Source of the DNA: Trifolium pratense
Taxonomy: Eukaryota; Streptophyta; Magnoliopsida; Fabales; Fabaceae
Length of the DNA: 64,000 nt
Direction of reading: 5' to 3'
NCBI RefSeq assembly: GCF_020283565.1
Contig: NC_060059.1
Coordinates: 40,416,338 to 40,480,337, forward strand
The notes beneath the pieces are model-generated. The model saw only the letters and a list, made by a program, of their open reading frames with translations, did no database searches and was not told the DNA's origin. Made by a program: the position numbers and the translations under genes. This document shows positions 1 to 12,283 of this stretch, in pieces; the stretch's first letter is position 1, and each line of letters starts with the position of its first letter.

Positions 1-610
1 TTTATTAAAAATTAATCGAGTAGTTTATAAGTTAGTTCATATAGCTCGGATTTATATTAGTCTCCACGTCTTTGTATATTGTTTACTATGTATTGAGAAT
101 GAAATGCATATTAAGAGTGTTTTTGTCAAAAAAATATAGCATTCAAGTTTTTGTTAAAGAAATAAATATCACATTATATATAATACCATTTTTATATATT
201 TGTTTCTAAAATATGTTAACGAATATCTACATATCGTGATTTGATTAGATGCCATACAAATTATATCCTTGTTGGAAATAAATTTCTTTGAAAGAGTGAT
301 TCATACTTTTCTTGGATCATAGATTCATAATATAGGAGTATACTGGATGCGGTACAGAGATGCAGCATATTTTTGGTGGGATTGTTTGAGTAAGCTTCAA
401 TTCTCAAAAATGTTGTGTTATCATCTGAGTTCATACTTTATGTTGATAATGTGTGTAACATTGGGAAGTAAAGAGGTTGTTGGAGTTGCAGCAAGCAACA
501 TTTAACGAATGAAAGTGAAATGAAAGCAAAACTACCAAAGGTTGTGATCGTGTGTAGCTACCAAGAATTGGCAACATATTGCAAAAGGGTTCTATAAACT
601 TGTAGCATGA
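1..610. other. intergenic, no gene seen
   Basis: AT-rich sequence without a credible coding region or recognisable repeat boundary on either strand. Confidence 0.5.
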
Positions 611-617
611 TTGGATA

Positions 618-667
618 TGTGTTGGGTAATGCTTATCAAAAAAAAAAAAAAATGTGTGTTGGGTAAT
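618..667 (+). mobile_element. oligo(A) micro-insertion with 13-bp TSD
   Basis: The 13-bp direct repeat tgtgttgggtaat (618-630 and 655-667) flanks a 24-nt insert made of gcttatc followed by an A run. The same gcttatc-A(n) insert recurs at 15884 and 20172 with unrelated TSDs, so this looks like a 3' tail of one SINE/LINE family inserted with almost complete 5' truncation. Confidence 0.6.
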
Positions 668-725
668 AAAGGGCAGTTCGGAAAATATCGAGTGTATACT
701 AATGAGGAAGAAAATGCGACAATTA

Positions 726-803
726 TTAATTATTTGAAGAATCGTTATGTTGTTAGAGAGGGGCTTAATTATTTGAAGAATCGTTATGTTGTTAGAGAGA
801 AGC
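726..803. repeat. 39-bp tandem duplication
   Basis: Two adjacent 39-bp copies (726-764 and 765-803) differ at two positions. The unit is a multiple of three, so a short open frame through it repeats 13 residues. No gene is otherwise supported here. Confidence 0.8.
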
Positions 804-830
804 CTTTCATAGAGGTGGTTTAGGTTTAGA

Positions 831-2140
831 ACACCGGTTTTCTTTCCTTTATTTTGTTATGTTTTTACTTTCTTTCTATATATAGAGGTTTAACGCAGGT
901 TGCTTAGTATTAGAAATAAAATATTTATTTTGAATTAATATAAGTTTTGTTTTTTATTTGTCAAACTCTCAATGATTATGTGTTAATGAATCGTGAGTAT
1001 GAGGGGAGATATTAGATAATACTAGGGTTTTAAGTATTGAGCTTTATATGTTAGTAGTTCAGTAATCCACTAAAAATTATTATAAATTATCTTATAATCT
1101 TTATTTTATTAAACAATACGATATTATTAAAATTATCACCGTTATTTTGTGTTTCTCTCAAATTTAACACTTACATTCGGTTTTTACTATCAAACATTTA
1201 AGATTAAACTTATCGGTGACTAGGAAAAAGAAGCAATGATGATGTTGTTGGTGACATGGTGTGGCAAAAAATTTCAAAAGGTGGCACATGGGTGATATCG
1301 TTTGAAGTGAAGAGATGATAGCATAGGTGTGAGTCTGTCTATCATGTGAGGTGTGGGGGTGATTTCATGACAGAATCTAGTAAAAGCAGATGGGAATGGG
1401 AATTGGGAATGCTTTTTCTGTTTTGTCGTCACCTAATTCTGTCAAATGTCAAGTCCCACTCTCTTCACTTCGCTCTATATATGGGTCCGTCGTTCATTCG
1501 TACTGTTATAACTATAAATTTGGATAATGTTATTTAGGAAAACAAGATATATCTATTAGAGATAATACTATTTTGGAAAATGTTAACTTGTGTCCTTAAG
1601 GGCACATGTTAAGAAGATAAATATGGAAAATATTTATTAAACTTGTGGTGTATTTAATTCTTTAAATATTAAATGTTTTCTATCATTAAAGATAAATATT
1701 AGCATATGAGATCTTGTTAGATTTGTCTCGATGAGTATTATCAAAATATTAATTTTTCATAATTTTTAATAATACACAACAAAAGATATTCATGATCAAA
1801 ATTATGCATCAGCAAGTGTGCAATGGTAAAGTGTGACAATTATTTTGAGACAGGGGGAGTACTGGTTTCACAACTTTACCTCGCCACATTATTATATATA
1901 CTTCTCTCTCAAAAATCATTATATATACTTGACTACTCATTCTAGTCTTTTATATAAGAAAACTTTTGTTTTCTAAATACATGGAATCATTAATATATCT
2001 AATTCATTTTTTAGATCAAATACATCAATCATTATATGAACCTAAAAAATAGATTTTCTTATATTAAAGATTCGAGAGAGTTTAATATAAAACTATAACA
2101 AGATGACCGGATGACTTTAGGGGTGATGCCTTTGAGGAGG
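831..2140. other. intergenic, no gene seen
   Basis: AT-rich sequence with only short spurious frames. A lone Stowaway-like end (cagggggagta) occurs near 1850 without a matching left terminus. Confidence 0.4.
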
Positions 2141-2149
2141 ATTGATATA

Positions 2150-2610
2150 TACAGACAAAATTCAAAAGATGGAAAAGAGGGATCAAATTAATGACCAGAA
2201 GGTAGAGGTAGAACTTGAACCATTGACCATGAAGATACTTACAATAAATACAAGAGGGTTGGGGGACAAAACAAAGTTAAGAAGACCCCAGGACTTTGAT
2301 TTGCCGATTAGTTTAATGTTGTTTTTGTGTTTTGTTTTTCACATGAGACAAAATATATGAAAATGAATTATTTATCTGTCTATGTATTTGGGGTGGTTCT
2401 GATCGTGATTGGGTTGCCATATTGCTTAGGCCTTATGTTTGTCGATTTGAGGGGTATATATTTTGAGTTATATGAAAATCATGATGAATGTGATGTTACA
2501 TATGTTGTGGCCAAATATATATATATATTGAGGTCTAAGATGAATTTTAAGATGTGACTTTACTAAGCTCTGTACATAATAGTCTTTTAATAAAATCATT
2601 AAAAAAAAAA
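2150..2610 (+). pseudogene. degenerate LINE ORF2 fragment (endonuclease start)
   Basis: A frame around 2230-2300 reads MKILTINTRGLGDKTKLR, which resembles the N-terminus of plant LINE endonucleases (typically MKxLxWNxRGLGxxxKxR). A second frame around 2385-2460 gives WGGSDRDWVAILLRPYV, resembling the following segment, so at least one frameshift separates them. The stretch ends near 2600 in an A run. Known of the family: L1-like elements carry an endonuclease/exonuclease/phosphatase domain here. The copy is short and broken; a chance resemblance cannot be excluded. Confidence 0.35.
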
Positions 2611-3007
2611 TTTCAGACATTCTAAAATACAAAATAATTTATCAAACTAATGTAATCGATTTCATTAGTATTTTATTTTTAATTGATAATAAAATTAAAT
2701 GATTTTTAATTTTTATTGAGATAATATTACATTTAGTTTTTGAAAACAATAAAATAAATAAACAGTAAAAAAAAATAAAAATCAATAATAGCGACAACCA
2801 TTTTGTTTTGACTAAAACAAACCTTCCTTAATATACTTATTCCAACTTTGTTATGTTGGATGAAAAATGATGCATCTACGTTGCATTTACACCGCCCTAT
2901 TTGGGGGCCTTAAGATACATTTAATCTATAAAATATTGCATTGATTGTAAAAGTGAGCATTATACCCTACTTGATAAGACCGATAGCTCACTAATCACCA
3001 TAGTAGA

Positions 3008-3053
3008 GATACACTCTTATGATGTACCAAAAAAAAAATGATACACTCTTATG
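3008..3053 (+). mobile_element. oligo(A) micro-insertion with 14-bp TSD
   Basis: The perfect 14-bp repeat gatacactcttatg (3008-3021, 3040-3053) flanks an 18-nt insert consisting of atgtacc, an A run and one t. Confidence 0.65.
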
Positions 3054-3459
3054 GTCCGTTTGGTCCAAGTTCATTCATTGCTTTATTTAATTTTTTTTCC
3101 TCTCACTTTTTTTCATTCATACCAAATTAACGAACCCTTAAAATTTGTTGAGTTAGGTAGAAATGTTTTGAAATGGTACGTTATAGACCAATAACTCACT
3201 CGACTATATATTCATTCATCACATTTAACACTTTGAAATAAAAATGAGAATTCAAGTTCAGAGAGCAATTGAACTTTCTTCAACAATTCCATTGTCGTTG
3301 TGTTCAATTTTTAGTTGATAGCTTCAAAAAAGTTGATATATAGAGGCTGAAGTAGAGCTTAAAATTTCTTAACATTTAAAATCTGAGTTAAATCACTGTA
3401 AAAAATTGTTTGTTGTGACAATTTCAAATACCGTGCTTAACCTTAATCCCCTTTTTTTC

Positions 3460-3508
3460 ACAAAAAAGAGTGTTTTTTTTTTTAAGGAAGGAACAAAAAA
3501 GAGTGTTT
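3460..3508 (-). mobile_element. oligo(A) micro-insertion (antisense) with 16-bp TSD
   Basis: The perfect repeat acaaaaaagagtgttt (3460-3475, 3493-3508) flanks a 17-nt insert that reads on the minus strand as tccttcctt followed by A8. The repeat is A-rich, which lowers its weight slightly. Confidence 0.5.
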
Positions 3509-3789
3509 GTCTTCAATACTAATTTGTGATAACAAAATTAAAATAGGTCTCCTAATATTTATTTTCATTTCCTCTTTGCGTGTTAAAACAATTTATATAT
3601 TGCTGTGAGTATTTATTTATAAAAAAAATAACAAGGTGGAAGATTGTAAACTAAAAAAAAGTGGAAGAAAAAATCACTTCTCTAACGATATGGAAGATGG
3701 GCCTTTCCTACGCCACAATTTCTTCCTTCTTTGGACAATATCTCATATTTCTTGTAGAAATTTGGTTTTAACCCCCTAATATGCTCACA

Positions 3790-4055
3790 GGAACCCCCTC
3801 CCCCAAAGAAAGGTTCTCTTCCTCTCCTCGTATGAATCTTTTTTTCCCCTAAAATTCCAATTTTACTCTTGAATAAAAACTTTAAAACATGTTTTTCGAA
3901 GTTTTTCTAGTTCAATTTGAGAAAAATTCAAAAAACACATTTCAAAATTTTATTCAAGGCAAAACAAATTTGAAAAACGCGTTCCAAAATTTTTTCGCAG
4001 GTGCACAAAAAGGAACCTTGGGGTTGGGGGGGAGGGGGGTAGTTGGATAAATTGC
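3790..4055. mobile_element. degenerate MITE related to the 18842 and 52580 copies
   Basis: Shares a recognisable order of blocks with the two better copies: gaatctttt, then cc(c)ctaaaattccaattttactctt, then repeated aaaaact/agttttt inverted segments and ctagttcaa. No TSD or clean terminus found; boundaries are approximate. Confidence 0.4.
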
Positions 4056-4059
4056 ACTT

Positions 4060-5225
4060 TTTTTTCTTTCTTGATCTATGTATTTTAACTCAATTTTTTT
4101 TTATCTATTATTCGTCTTCTCCTTGGTGATTTAAAGTGTTGAAAAATTTATGCTATTAAACGAGCATCATTTCTTTTCTTCTTCTTCTTTTTTTTTTTTC
4201 TTCCATTTTTTATCAAGTAGTCAACTTAACTAAAATTTCACTTTTTTAAAATGACAAATGTGTGTTAGGATTTAAACCCAAATTCTATTACATGTCAAGT
4301 GAACTATAATCACAAAAATAATAGAATCATTCAAATTAGTAATTAGCAATATTTTAGTCTGCACACTTTTCATTATAAGTTTAGTCTCCAACATACATTA
4401 TTTCATTATTATAAAAATCAACATAATTAATCATCATATATATATTTATAAAAAGTAGTAACTTATAATCACACCACACAACTCAACTAACATGAGATTT
4501 CTGATTGAAAAAATGAAGAGAAACCGAGTCATAAAGCAATAACAACAGATGAAATGTGTATAGAACGTGTTTAAGGCACGCACGCGTGAAGTCTATATAT
4601 CTAATCACACTTACTCATTGTTTTGCTTTTTTGCTTGTCATTCATACAAGTCAAGTCCCACACACACTTTGTCTCCTTATCTCTTCCCACTTTATATATC
4701 CTTTTTTCTGTTCAATTTCACCAATTTCTTGGCGTCAATTTTTTTCGGAACACTCGTGTCAAATCCAATTAACCTATTAGAGTGTCAACCTTTTACGTAC
4801 ATAGCCTTTTCATCATTACACACATTTCACATTTTTTCTCTTCCCTATGTTGCATATGCATTCATGCAATAAAGAAATTTAGCGGTTCAATTAACATGAG
4901 ATGGTCCAAAAATAAGGAAGACTTAATCGAATTATATGTCTGCTTTCTATTTGAACCGTTTAATTTTAATCGAACGTCCAGATTTTCTTTGATTGACTGC
5001 ATGCATCCAGTCCATATCTTTGACGACATACAATAGTTGTAGACTTGTATAGGGGAAGAGATCCTCTCCCCGTGTGATTTTCATCGGAGGGAGTAAATTG
5101 TTGACTCTGGCAGGCAGATCATTCATTTTTCGTATAATCATACTGCAACAAAACAATTCTCACGCGTGTATAAAATAAGTTTTTTTTTTTTATACACGTA
5201 GATCTATGAAAACAATGGATTCAAG
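4060..5225. other. intergenic, no gene seen
   Basis: Pyrimidine-rich and AT-rich sequence. The overlapping short frames at 4556-5036 have no family resemblance and low-complexity composition. A perfect palindrome ggggaagagatcctctcccc lies near 5052. Confidence 0.4.
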
Positions 5226-5275
5226 CTAGATACATGACTTGCGGAAAAAAAAAAAAAAAAAACTAGATACATGAC
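5226..5275 (+). mobile_element. oligo(A) micro-insertion with 13-bp TSD
   Basis: Perfect repeat ctagatacatgac (5226-5238, 5263-5275) flanks ttgcgg followed by 18 A. Confidence 0.65.
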
Positions 5276-5279
5276 ATAT

Positions 5280-6119
5280 GCATATATCATATGGGATGAA
5301 TAAAAGATAAAATAAGTTAATGGACTAGTAATTTTCAAAAAGAGTTAATGGATCGGACTTGTATTTTTCAGGATATTTTCAATGATTATGCCTAAAATCC
5401 TCTCAAATAATTATTGTTCATGATAATGCGATGGAAAGGCTTCTCTAGTTCTCATCCATTTAGGTTTACGACGACCACTATGCAAATGATGTAGCCAAGC
5501 TTTAATGGTAATTATTAAAATTCATTATCCACGTATAAGAATTCCATAATCTAGACACACAAAAAAAAAAAAAAAATCTATGGTGCATTTGATAATTTTC
5601 AATGTATCGGTACATCAGGTCATTAAAATAATAGGTAAATGAATTTTGTTTAAAATAAATAAATTTTTTTATCATTAAAAATATTATAATAACCAAATAT
5701 TATTTATCAAAATTGTCAAAAATATAAAATTTGATATTTTTTGAATTTTTATTCCTTATATTAGTCAATATTGTATTTTTTTTAATAAAAAATTTAAAAA
5801 AATTAGTGAATTACTTATAAACAGTGAAATTGTGATTTTCCTTGTAATATTATTATCTCTAAAATACAATAATCAGCTTAATGCATAAAAATATTCGTTA
5901 ATTTATCAATTTAACGACTTAATGTACCGGTACATTGAATTATCAATATATCAATTAATTGGTATGAATATGTATTTTATATATAAGGCCAAGTTCGAAT
6001 TCGAAATCTCTCACTATTTATTTTAAAAGACAAATTTTTAGTTGTTTAGCTAGATTTCTTGACCAAATTTTTTATTTGTTTTTGCAATCAAAACAAAAAT
6101 TCCTAAATTAATTAACCAT
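5280..6119. other. intergenic, no gene seen
   Basis: AT-rich, no supported feature. Confidence 0.4.
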
Positions 6120-6128
6120 TTTAGATAA

Positions 6129-6312
6129 GAGTTTAATTGTTGTGCACCGTCGGTGTAATTTTTTTTTACACATACATCCAATGACGCGTTGCCACATCAT
6201 TTAATGAATGTGACACATCATGTGTTTTTAATTACCATACATGATGTGTCGGTATATTATTGGACGCATGTGCAAAATAACTTTACACCGACGGTGCATA
6301 TAAATTAAACTC
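6129..6312. mobile_element. Mutator-type MITE, 184 bp
   Basis: The ends are inverted repeats: the left begins gagtttaatt and continues to tgcaccgtcggtgtaa, and the reverse complement of the right end repeats both blocks. A 9-bp direct repeat tttagataa flanks it (6120-6128 and 6313-6321). A 9-bp TSD is the hallmark of Mutator-like elements. There is no coding capacity. Confidence 0.8.
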
Positions 6313-6321
6313 TTTAGATAA

Positions 6322-8100
6322 TACTATATTGTTATTACGGTTCATTATATTTATCACTGTCCTACCTAAAAAAGTCTAATATATTACACTCCGATATTCA
6401 TCATGAAATATCACTTCAAATTAGTAACTATTAACTAACACTAATTATCCTATCCTATCCTATCCAAACTAACACTAATTATTGTTTTGAAGGTGGGCAC
6501 GTGGCACTTGTGGATAAAATTAGAATCCAATATTGGAGTGGAGTATAGTTGAACGGAAGTTCCACGCAAAGGTAGCACCTAATTGCTTTTTGTCAAAGCT
6601 TCTTGTACTAAAATTCACCATAATTAGGTTGCACTATGCAGTACTTAGAACAAACCACGTCACGATGAAACAATATGTAGAATTCGAATATTAAGATTTA
6701 AAATAGGAATTCCAAAAAAACATAATTTGTATACAAAATGCATTTTTCTATCACATTTGCAAAGGAAATCAACACACTTGAGGAGGAACTACTATAGTAC
6801 TTGGACTCATGTCATATAATTTGAATTTCCAATTCCACACTTAAAAATGTGAGTTTATATTAATCAAAAACTCTAAAGAAAAATAGTTCTATATAAAACA
6901 AAAACAATTGAAGGAATTAAAGTGCATGTGCTGATTTTTTTAAATGGATAAATGACATTTAAGTGTATATTTTTCACTTGTAAGACATATAAGAGTTGGT
7001 TTGGTGGTGAAAATTTGAGATCTTATGTGTGTTTCTCTTAATGCCTAGGATTCAAATTTTTCTGTACCATTTGTTGTATTGGATCGGTGTGTATAAAATA
7101 AAATTTCGATTTTAATTAGACTATGTTTTACTAGTGGACTGTGAAATTGATGTCTCAATATAAAAAATGTAAAATGTTAAACAGTACGTCCCATAATATT
7201 AGTTAATTAAGTTTTTATTTTTTTGGTAGAAAGTTAATTAGGTTTGTTAATAAGAAATTTCATCCTTTCCAAAAAAAAAAAAAAAATTCATCTCAAAACT
7301 TATACATTCAATATCTTAAAAATGTGAAAAATTATCTTTCTAACGTTATTTTATCTTTAATTTCTTAGTGTGAAGATTATGTTTTTGAGCTATTAATTAA
7401 TGCGGATTAGTTACACGTCTCTCTCGTTCCAAACTTTCCAATTCGTCAAGAATTATAGAAGTGGCTAAACCACACAAAAGCATTTTAAAGAGAGGGAAAA
7501 AAGTCAAGGTTTAGAAAAGGAAAGTATGAGAGAGTAATGAGTCAGCAAAACCATTAAACATGGAAGAAAATTTGTCCCAACTAGTAGGTCGCTCCTTCCT
7601 TTGTACCAACATCATAAAAAATATTTTTTATTTTTTTAAAAAAATTCAGTATCCAACTTAAATTCCATTATGGGAAGGCAATGCTTGTGCGATGTGTTGG
7701 CAAAGATGAGTGCTTCATCTGACTCACCTTTAGTGAAATTTTCTATTCCTCTAACGAGCTCTCTCTACATCTTCATGCTGATGCGCAAGGTGTAGTTTCA
7801 TCCCGGAATAGTTTCTTAGTTTGTTTGCTTTCTTTTTCTTCCTTTTTTCTCCACCGTAACAAAAAAAAATCCGACTAATTTATGAAGATCAATCTCATCA
7901 TCCACCGAAAATCCAAATAAATTTATTTTAGACATACTTGCATTTAGGCTTTGTTTGGTTCGAAGAAAAGAAAGGTGAATATCGATTTCGGTAATTTTCT
8001 TTCATTATACTTTTTTTCCCACAAAACCAAACACACCTTTAGTTGGTATGACAATTTTATTTATTTATTTTAATTTGTGTGTCTAAATTTAGGCTGATGC
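6322..8100. other. intergenic with possible micro-insertions
   Basis: No gene seen. At 7201-7245 a near-perfect 14-bp repeat (agttaattaagttt / agttaattaggttt) flanks an antisense insert of ttctacc plus A run, like the micro-insertions elsewhere. A weaker case lies at 7256-7295. Around 7005-7080 ttggtttggtggtgaa and ggattcaaat could be A- and B-box remnants of a SINE. Confidence 0.35.
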
Positions 8101-8105
8101 TACGG

Positions 8106-8460
8106 TGGACTACCTTCACAAGTGGTCCACCGTGGACAAGTGATCTATCGAATATGAATTTTACGAAATTCACTATTGGATTGAAAGTTTATATCGTATA
8201 GATCATCCATAAATTTTTAATTTTTTTTTGAAAATCATTTGATATGTTATTGAGACTCATCAAGATTTACGTTATTTAATAAACCGTTAATCTTGATGTG
8301 TCTCAATAACATATCAAATGATTTTCAATTTTTCTAAATTTTTCTATGGATAATCTATATGATATAAACTTTCAATCCAACGGTGAATTTTATAAAATTC
8401 GTATTCGTTATAATGTTATTCATGACCGGTCTACCATGAACCACTTGATGAAGTGGTCCA
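8106..8460. mobile_element. foldback (long inverted repeat) element
   Basis: Left arm 8106-8272 and right arm 8286-8460 are imperfect reverse complements along almost their whole length, separated by a loop of about 13 nt. Matching blocks include ttggattgaaagtttatat and caaatgattttcaa on opposite strands. No clear TSD. This is the structure of a foldback-type MITE; it could also form a long hairpin RNA if transcribed. Confidence 0.75.
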
Positions 8461-8469
8461 TATTAGAAT

Positions 8470-9017
8470 TTACCCTCTAAATTTATGCTTATTAATTTAT
8501 GTTTATATAAAAATACCTCCAGCACAATATATAGAACTTTGGAATACCTGCAGTGCATGTCCTCCTTGTCACAATGAATATGCTAAGTTTGGGGAAAGGG
8601 CCTCAATATTCAAAACTTATCTACTTGCGTTTTGGATGACCCTTGTTTGTATTCTCTTATCCGTTTCTCTATGGTGGAAAATTATTGGCTCTATATATGT
8701 AGAACCTTGAGGTTCTTGACACTTGCACTTTTTATGGTTAATAAATAAAACCATTGTATTATCTAATTAAGAAGAATGGACCAATAAGATGGCCCAGTTG
8801 TTAATAAATTGAACACTATGTAGGATTATAAAAAAAAAAACTATCCATAAACAAAACAATCCATATTTAATCGTTATAATCGGATAATTTTTAACCGATT
8901 ATGTTCAATATTGAGTTGCGCGATAATTTTTTGTCCATAATATACAACTATAAAAAATATAAAAATATTCATTTTAATTTTGAATATAAAAATATTATCT
9001 CTCCGGTGCAACTTTAT
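8470..9017. other. intergenic, no gene seen
   Basis: The 85-residue frame at 8453-8710 has no recognised motif and overlaps the foldback end; not accepted as a gene. Confidence 0.4.
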
Positions 9018-9030
9018 TATATCCTATACT

Positions 9031-9141
9031 AGTCCAAACAGAGAAAAAACTCTGACTTTAAATGAGACTCCTGCAAGTGGGCGGTAAGATTGGTCCCCTT
9101 AGATTAGTCAGTCATAGGGCCGAATACTAAGTTTTAAAAAG

Positions 9142-9207
<66 letters not shown>
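9031..9207 (+). mobile_element. 5'-truncated SINE with (AT)n tail
   Basis: Positions 9031-9138 match the 3' half of the antisense SINE at 21463-21645 (shared blocks: agtcca.acagag, aactctg.ctttaaatg, aagattggtcccctt). The copy is flanked by the 13-bp repeat tatatcctatact (9018-9030, 9208-9220). Its A-rich tail leads directly into the AT microsatellite. Confidence 0.8.

Positions 9208-9212
<5 letters not shown>
9145..9212. repeat. (AT)n microsatellite
   Basis: About 34 consecutive AT dinucleotides. It sits where the SINE poly(A) tail should be, so it probably grew out of that tail. Confidence 0.95.
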
Positions 9213-9214
<2 letters not shown>

Positions 9215-9220
9215 TATACT

Positions 9221-10420
9221 ATTTTAATTTATCCGGTATTTATTGTTTTACGAATCAAATGATTCTTTAGATGAATATTAATGGCTTGCATTAATTCGAA
9301 TAATACTACATACTTTAAAGTTAATTTGTTGGAGTTTAAACCTGACCATCAAATGAAAGATGGGATAATACATGATTTCATTGTCAACAAAAAACTTTGC
9401 AGCAAATATACAATTAGGTCCGTAGAGATTTTTCTCCCAAAAGTCAATTAATTTATCCACCTGGTCGGTAGTATATTTATATCCACTAATCTGAATCCTG
9501 TTCTGTGGTCCAATTTCATGTTATCTAATTTAATTTAACTATTACTACTTAATCAAACTGCAAACATAATTGGAGACTTTGTGCATTTTTTTCCTTAGCT
9601 ACTTGGAACATCCCTTATGCTTCTAAACATTGTAGCAATGTAATTATTTCTTTCCCTCACTAATAATCTAAGCATCTACTCACTTAAAACAAATTATTAG
9701 GTCAAAGCCATGCTAGATCGCCACCATATTTAGCCCAAATTTGTAAGCACCCAATAGGTCGAGGCCACTTTGGAGATCCTCGTCCCCATTGGATCCTAAG
9801 TGGCAGATTCATTACGTTCACGAGGTCTTGATTCCCTCCTGGTATTTTGATGAGCAATTTGCAACCGTCTTCTTTTCATCAATGACCGAGGTTATGTGTT
9901 GTTCCTATATATACTCCTTCCCAATTAAAGACCCAAATAGGTTATTTTATAACCTTAAAGCTCACAATTTATATTGACTTGAACGTTACATTGTCCGCAA
10001 GCACCACTATTGCTAACAACGTAACTTCAACCTTGATGTAACGTGTGGAACGCCGGAGACCACTTTTTATTAAGTAAGATAAGTAAGTGCCTTTCATTAG
10101 GATATGTTTGTGGAAGAATTAGAAATTGAAAGCATATATCTTTTTCTATAAAAATAGAAGAAGAAAAGGAAAGCATAATGTGATATCGATGCATGCATTT
10201 ATATTTGTGCTAATAAATTGTGAATTACTCCACTTCTTTATGCATTTAGTTAGTGGCTTCGAGTAAAAGCATATAGCTAAATATTAGGGGAGAGAATTAA
10301 AGAGAGATGGTGAAAGAAGCTTGCAACATCTTTGTCAGAGAGAGACAAGGAAATTTTCCAAATAAACCAAAAAAAAGTGCTGGCTTTGTCAAATTCATAT
10401 TCGCTTTGATTTTCCTGTTT
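9221..10420. other. intergenic, no gene seen
   Basis: AT-rich; short frames at 9278-9460 and 9789-9977 show no family features. Confidence 0.4.
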
Positions 10421-10556
10421 TGTGTGTGTGAATTATTCTGTATTACGTGGAAACAATAAAGAAACGGACCATGCTACAAATAGTACTATTTGTGTGTGAA
10501 TTATTCTGTATTATGTGGAAACAACAAAGAAATGGACATGCTATAATGAGTACTAT
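10421..10556. repeat. tandem repeat, unit about 68 bp
   Basis: Two copies starting near 10421 and 10489, each with tttgtgtgtg, aattattctgtatta, gtggaaacaa and atgctac/ata before agtact. A third, diverged copy (gtattctacggaaacaa to agagtact) lies at about 11313-11361, split by the hAT element at 10611. Confidence 0.7.
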
Positions 10557-10610
10557 ATTCGATTCATTTTAATTTTTTACTTCAATACAAAGAAGTACTA
10601 ATATGTATTC

Positions 10611-11312
10611 TAGGGGTGATCGTATCTGAACCAATCCAAAAGTAAAATCGCAAATCGAACCAAACCAAACCGAAAACCGCAAAAACCGCATTTGGTTTGG
10701 ATGTATTTGGATGGCTTTCTTACTGAACCGCAAACCGCAAAATCGCAAACCGCAAACCGCAAAAACCGCAAAAACCGCGGATAACCGCAAAAACCGCATT
10801 AAGTTACTATTATATATATATTTATATTCCAATATCGTAAAAGAAAATATATTTATATTTCAATATACATGCCCAATTACCAAGTCAGTCGACCAAATTA
10901 ATCGAACTTCAAGTTGTTTTTATTTTTTGTACTGAAGTTTTATTTTGGTGTTGTAATGTTATTTTAAATAAACAAATTTTATCGGTACCGTGATGTTATT
11001 TTGAAAATTCAATTTTTTTATATATTTAAAATTGTAAGTTACTATAATGTTATTTTGGATAAATAATTTTTGTTGGTACTACAATGTTATTTTGAAACTT
11101 CAATTTTTTATTTTTTTTTTATGCTTAAAATTGTTCGGTACAATCGTTATGTTTTAAACCGCACCAACCGAACCGATCCAAACCGCATTGGTTTGGTTTG
11201 GATGACTTTTTAAAAATCAACCGAACCAAACCGAACCGCATGCATTTTTATCTCGCGGTTAGGATGACTTTTATGCTCAAAACCGAACCAAACCGCAGCG
11301 CGATCACCCCTA
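10611..11312. mobile_element. hAT-type non-autonomous element, 702 bp
   Basis: Ends are taggggtgatc and gatcaccccta, an 11-bp terminal inverted repeat. The 8-bp direct repeat atgtattc (10603-10610, 11313-11320) flanks it, as expected of hAT transposition. Both subterminal regions are filled with aaccgc, aaaccgaacc and ggtttggtttgg units, in inverted orientation towards the right end. These resemble transposase-binding subterminal repeats of hAT elements (inference). No transposase is encoded. Confidence 0.85.
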
Positions 11313-11320
11313 ATGTATTC

Positions 11321-12142
11321 TACGGAAACAAGAAAGAAATGATTATGCTACAAAGAGTACTAGTGCTGCTATGAATAGAACTTAGATTTTATTTGAAAAA
11401 GATAAATGATAAGCAATGACATCTTCGAGTTTTTGGAGCTCTGTACAAAATATGAAAGTGAGCCTTTAATAAAAAAAATCTTAATTTTTTTTTTTATAAA
11501 AAATCATCATCGATTTAAATTGTAAGTAACATAATGGAATTTTAGAAACCCTAACTTGTAAAATTTTAGTTTTTACATTTGTTTCAACTTTAATGGAGTT
11601 TTTGAGAATAGAAGGAGCCAAAGAGGAGTAGGTTAACGCCGCCGGTGATGGTGGCATGTCGACACCTGATGGTGGTGAATTAATGGAGTTTTTGAGAATA
11701 AAAGGAGGAGTTAGTTTCTTGTTTTGATCGTACCGGTACATTACGGATACGCAACATAGGCTTCTCTTCTCTACTACTTTTTTTTCCGTTAGAAAAACGG
11801 GTTGGACCTTACAACATGTTCTAACATAAATAATTAATTTTTACACCCCTAACTTACTAATACTACTACCCTATAATGTTTTTTTGTGACCCTCATTTTT
11901 AAGAGACCTTGTGCCACGGCTCATGTCGCACATGGGCCTGGGCTGCCCCTGATGAAAAGATAGAGAACTCATAGTGAAAGCGGATTCACGAAAGTGGATT
12001 TACCACTGGACCAACTAACGATCGGTAAAATACATATTTTTGTTTATGTGATATTATTGTTAATGACATATATATATTATAACAATGAAGTCTCTTCATC
12101 ATTATTCTAAAATTAAATGACAACTCTATGATCAATCTCAAC
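11321..12142. other. intergenic, no gene seen
   Basis: A block taatggagtttttgagaata occurs twice, 88 bp apart (about 11592 and 11680). No gene is supported. Confidence 0.4.
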
Positions 12143-12283
12143 CAATGTAGTCAGGTTCGCGATCCTACGTAGGATCGGGAGGCTGGTGGAGGGTCGTAAG
12201 GTCGGGATCGTAGCTCGATTCGTAAGAACCTACTTAAGGGTAAAATGGTAACTTCACATATATACATATACACAGAACCACAA

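Noticed and set aside
4556..5036. Three overlapping plus-strand frames
   Set aside because: Low-complexity, Phe/Ser-rich translations of pyrimidine-rich DNA with no motif or splice context.
5052..5071. Perfect 20-bp palindrome ggggaagagatcctctcccc
   Set aside because: Isolated and without TSD or neighbouring structure; could be chance or a restriction-type palindrome with no feature attached.
8453..8710. 85-residue frame with a Cys cluster and hydrophobic tail
   Set aside because: Starts inside the foldback element, no homology recognised, no promoter or splice context.
10569..10935. Opposed frames rich in RKPQN and AVFAVCGL repeats
   Set aside because: They translate the aaccgc arrays of the hAT element, not a gene.
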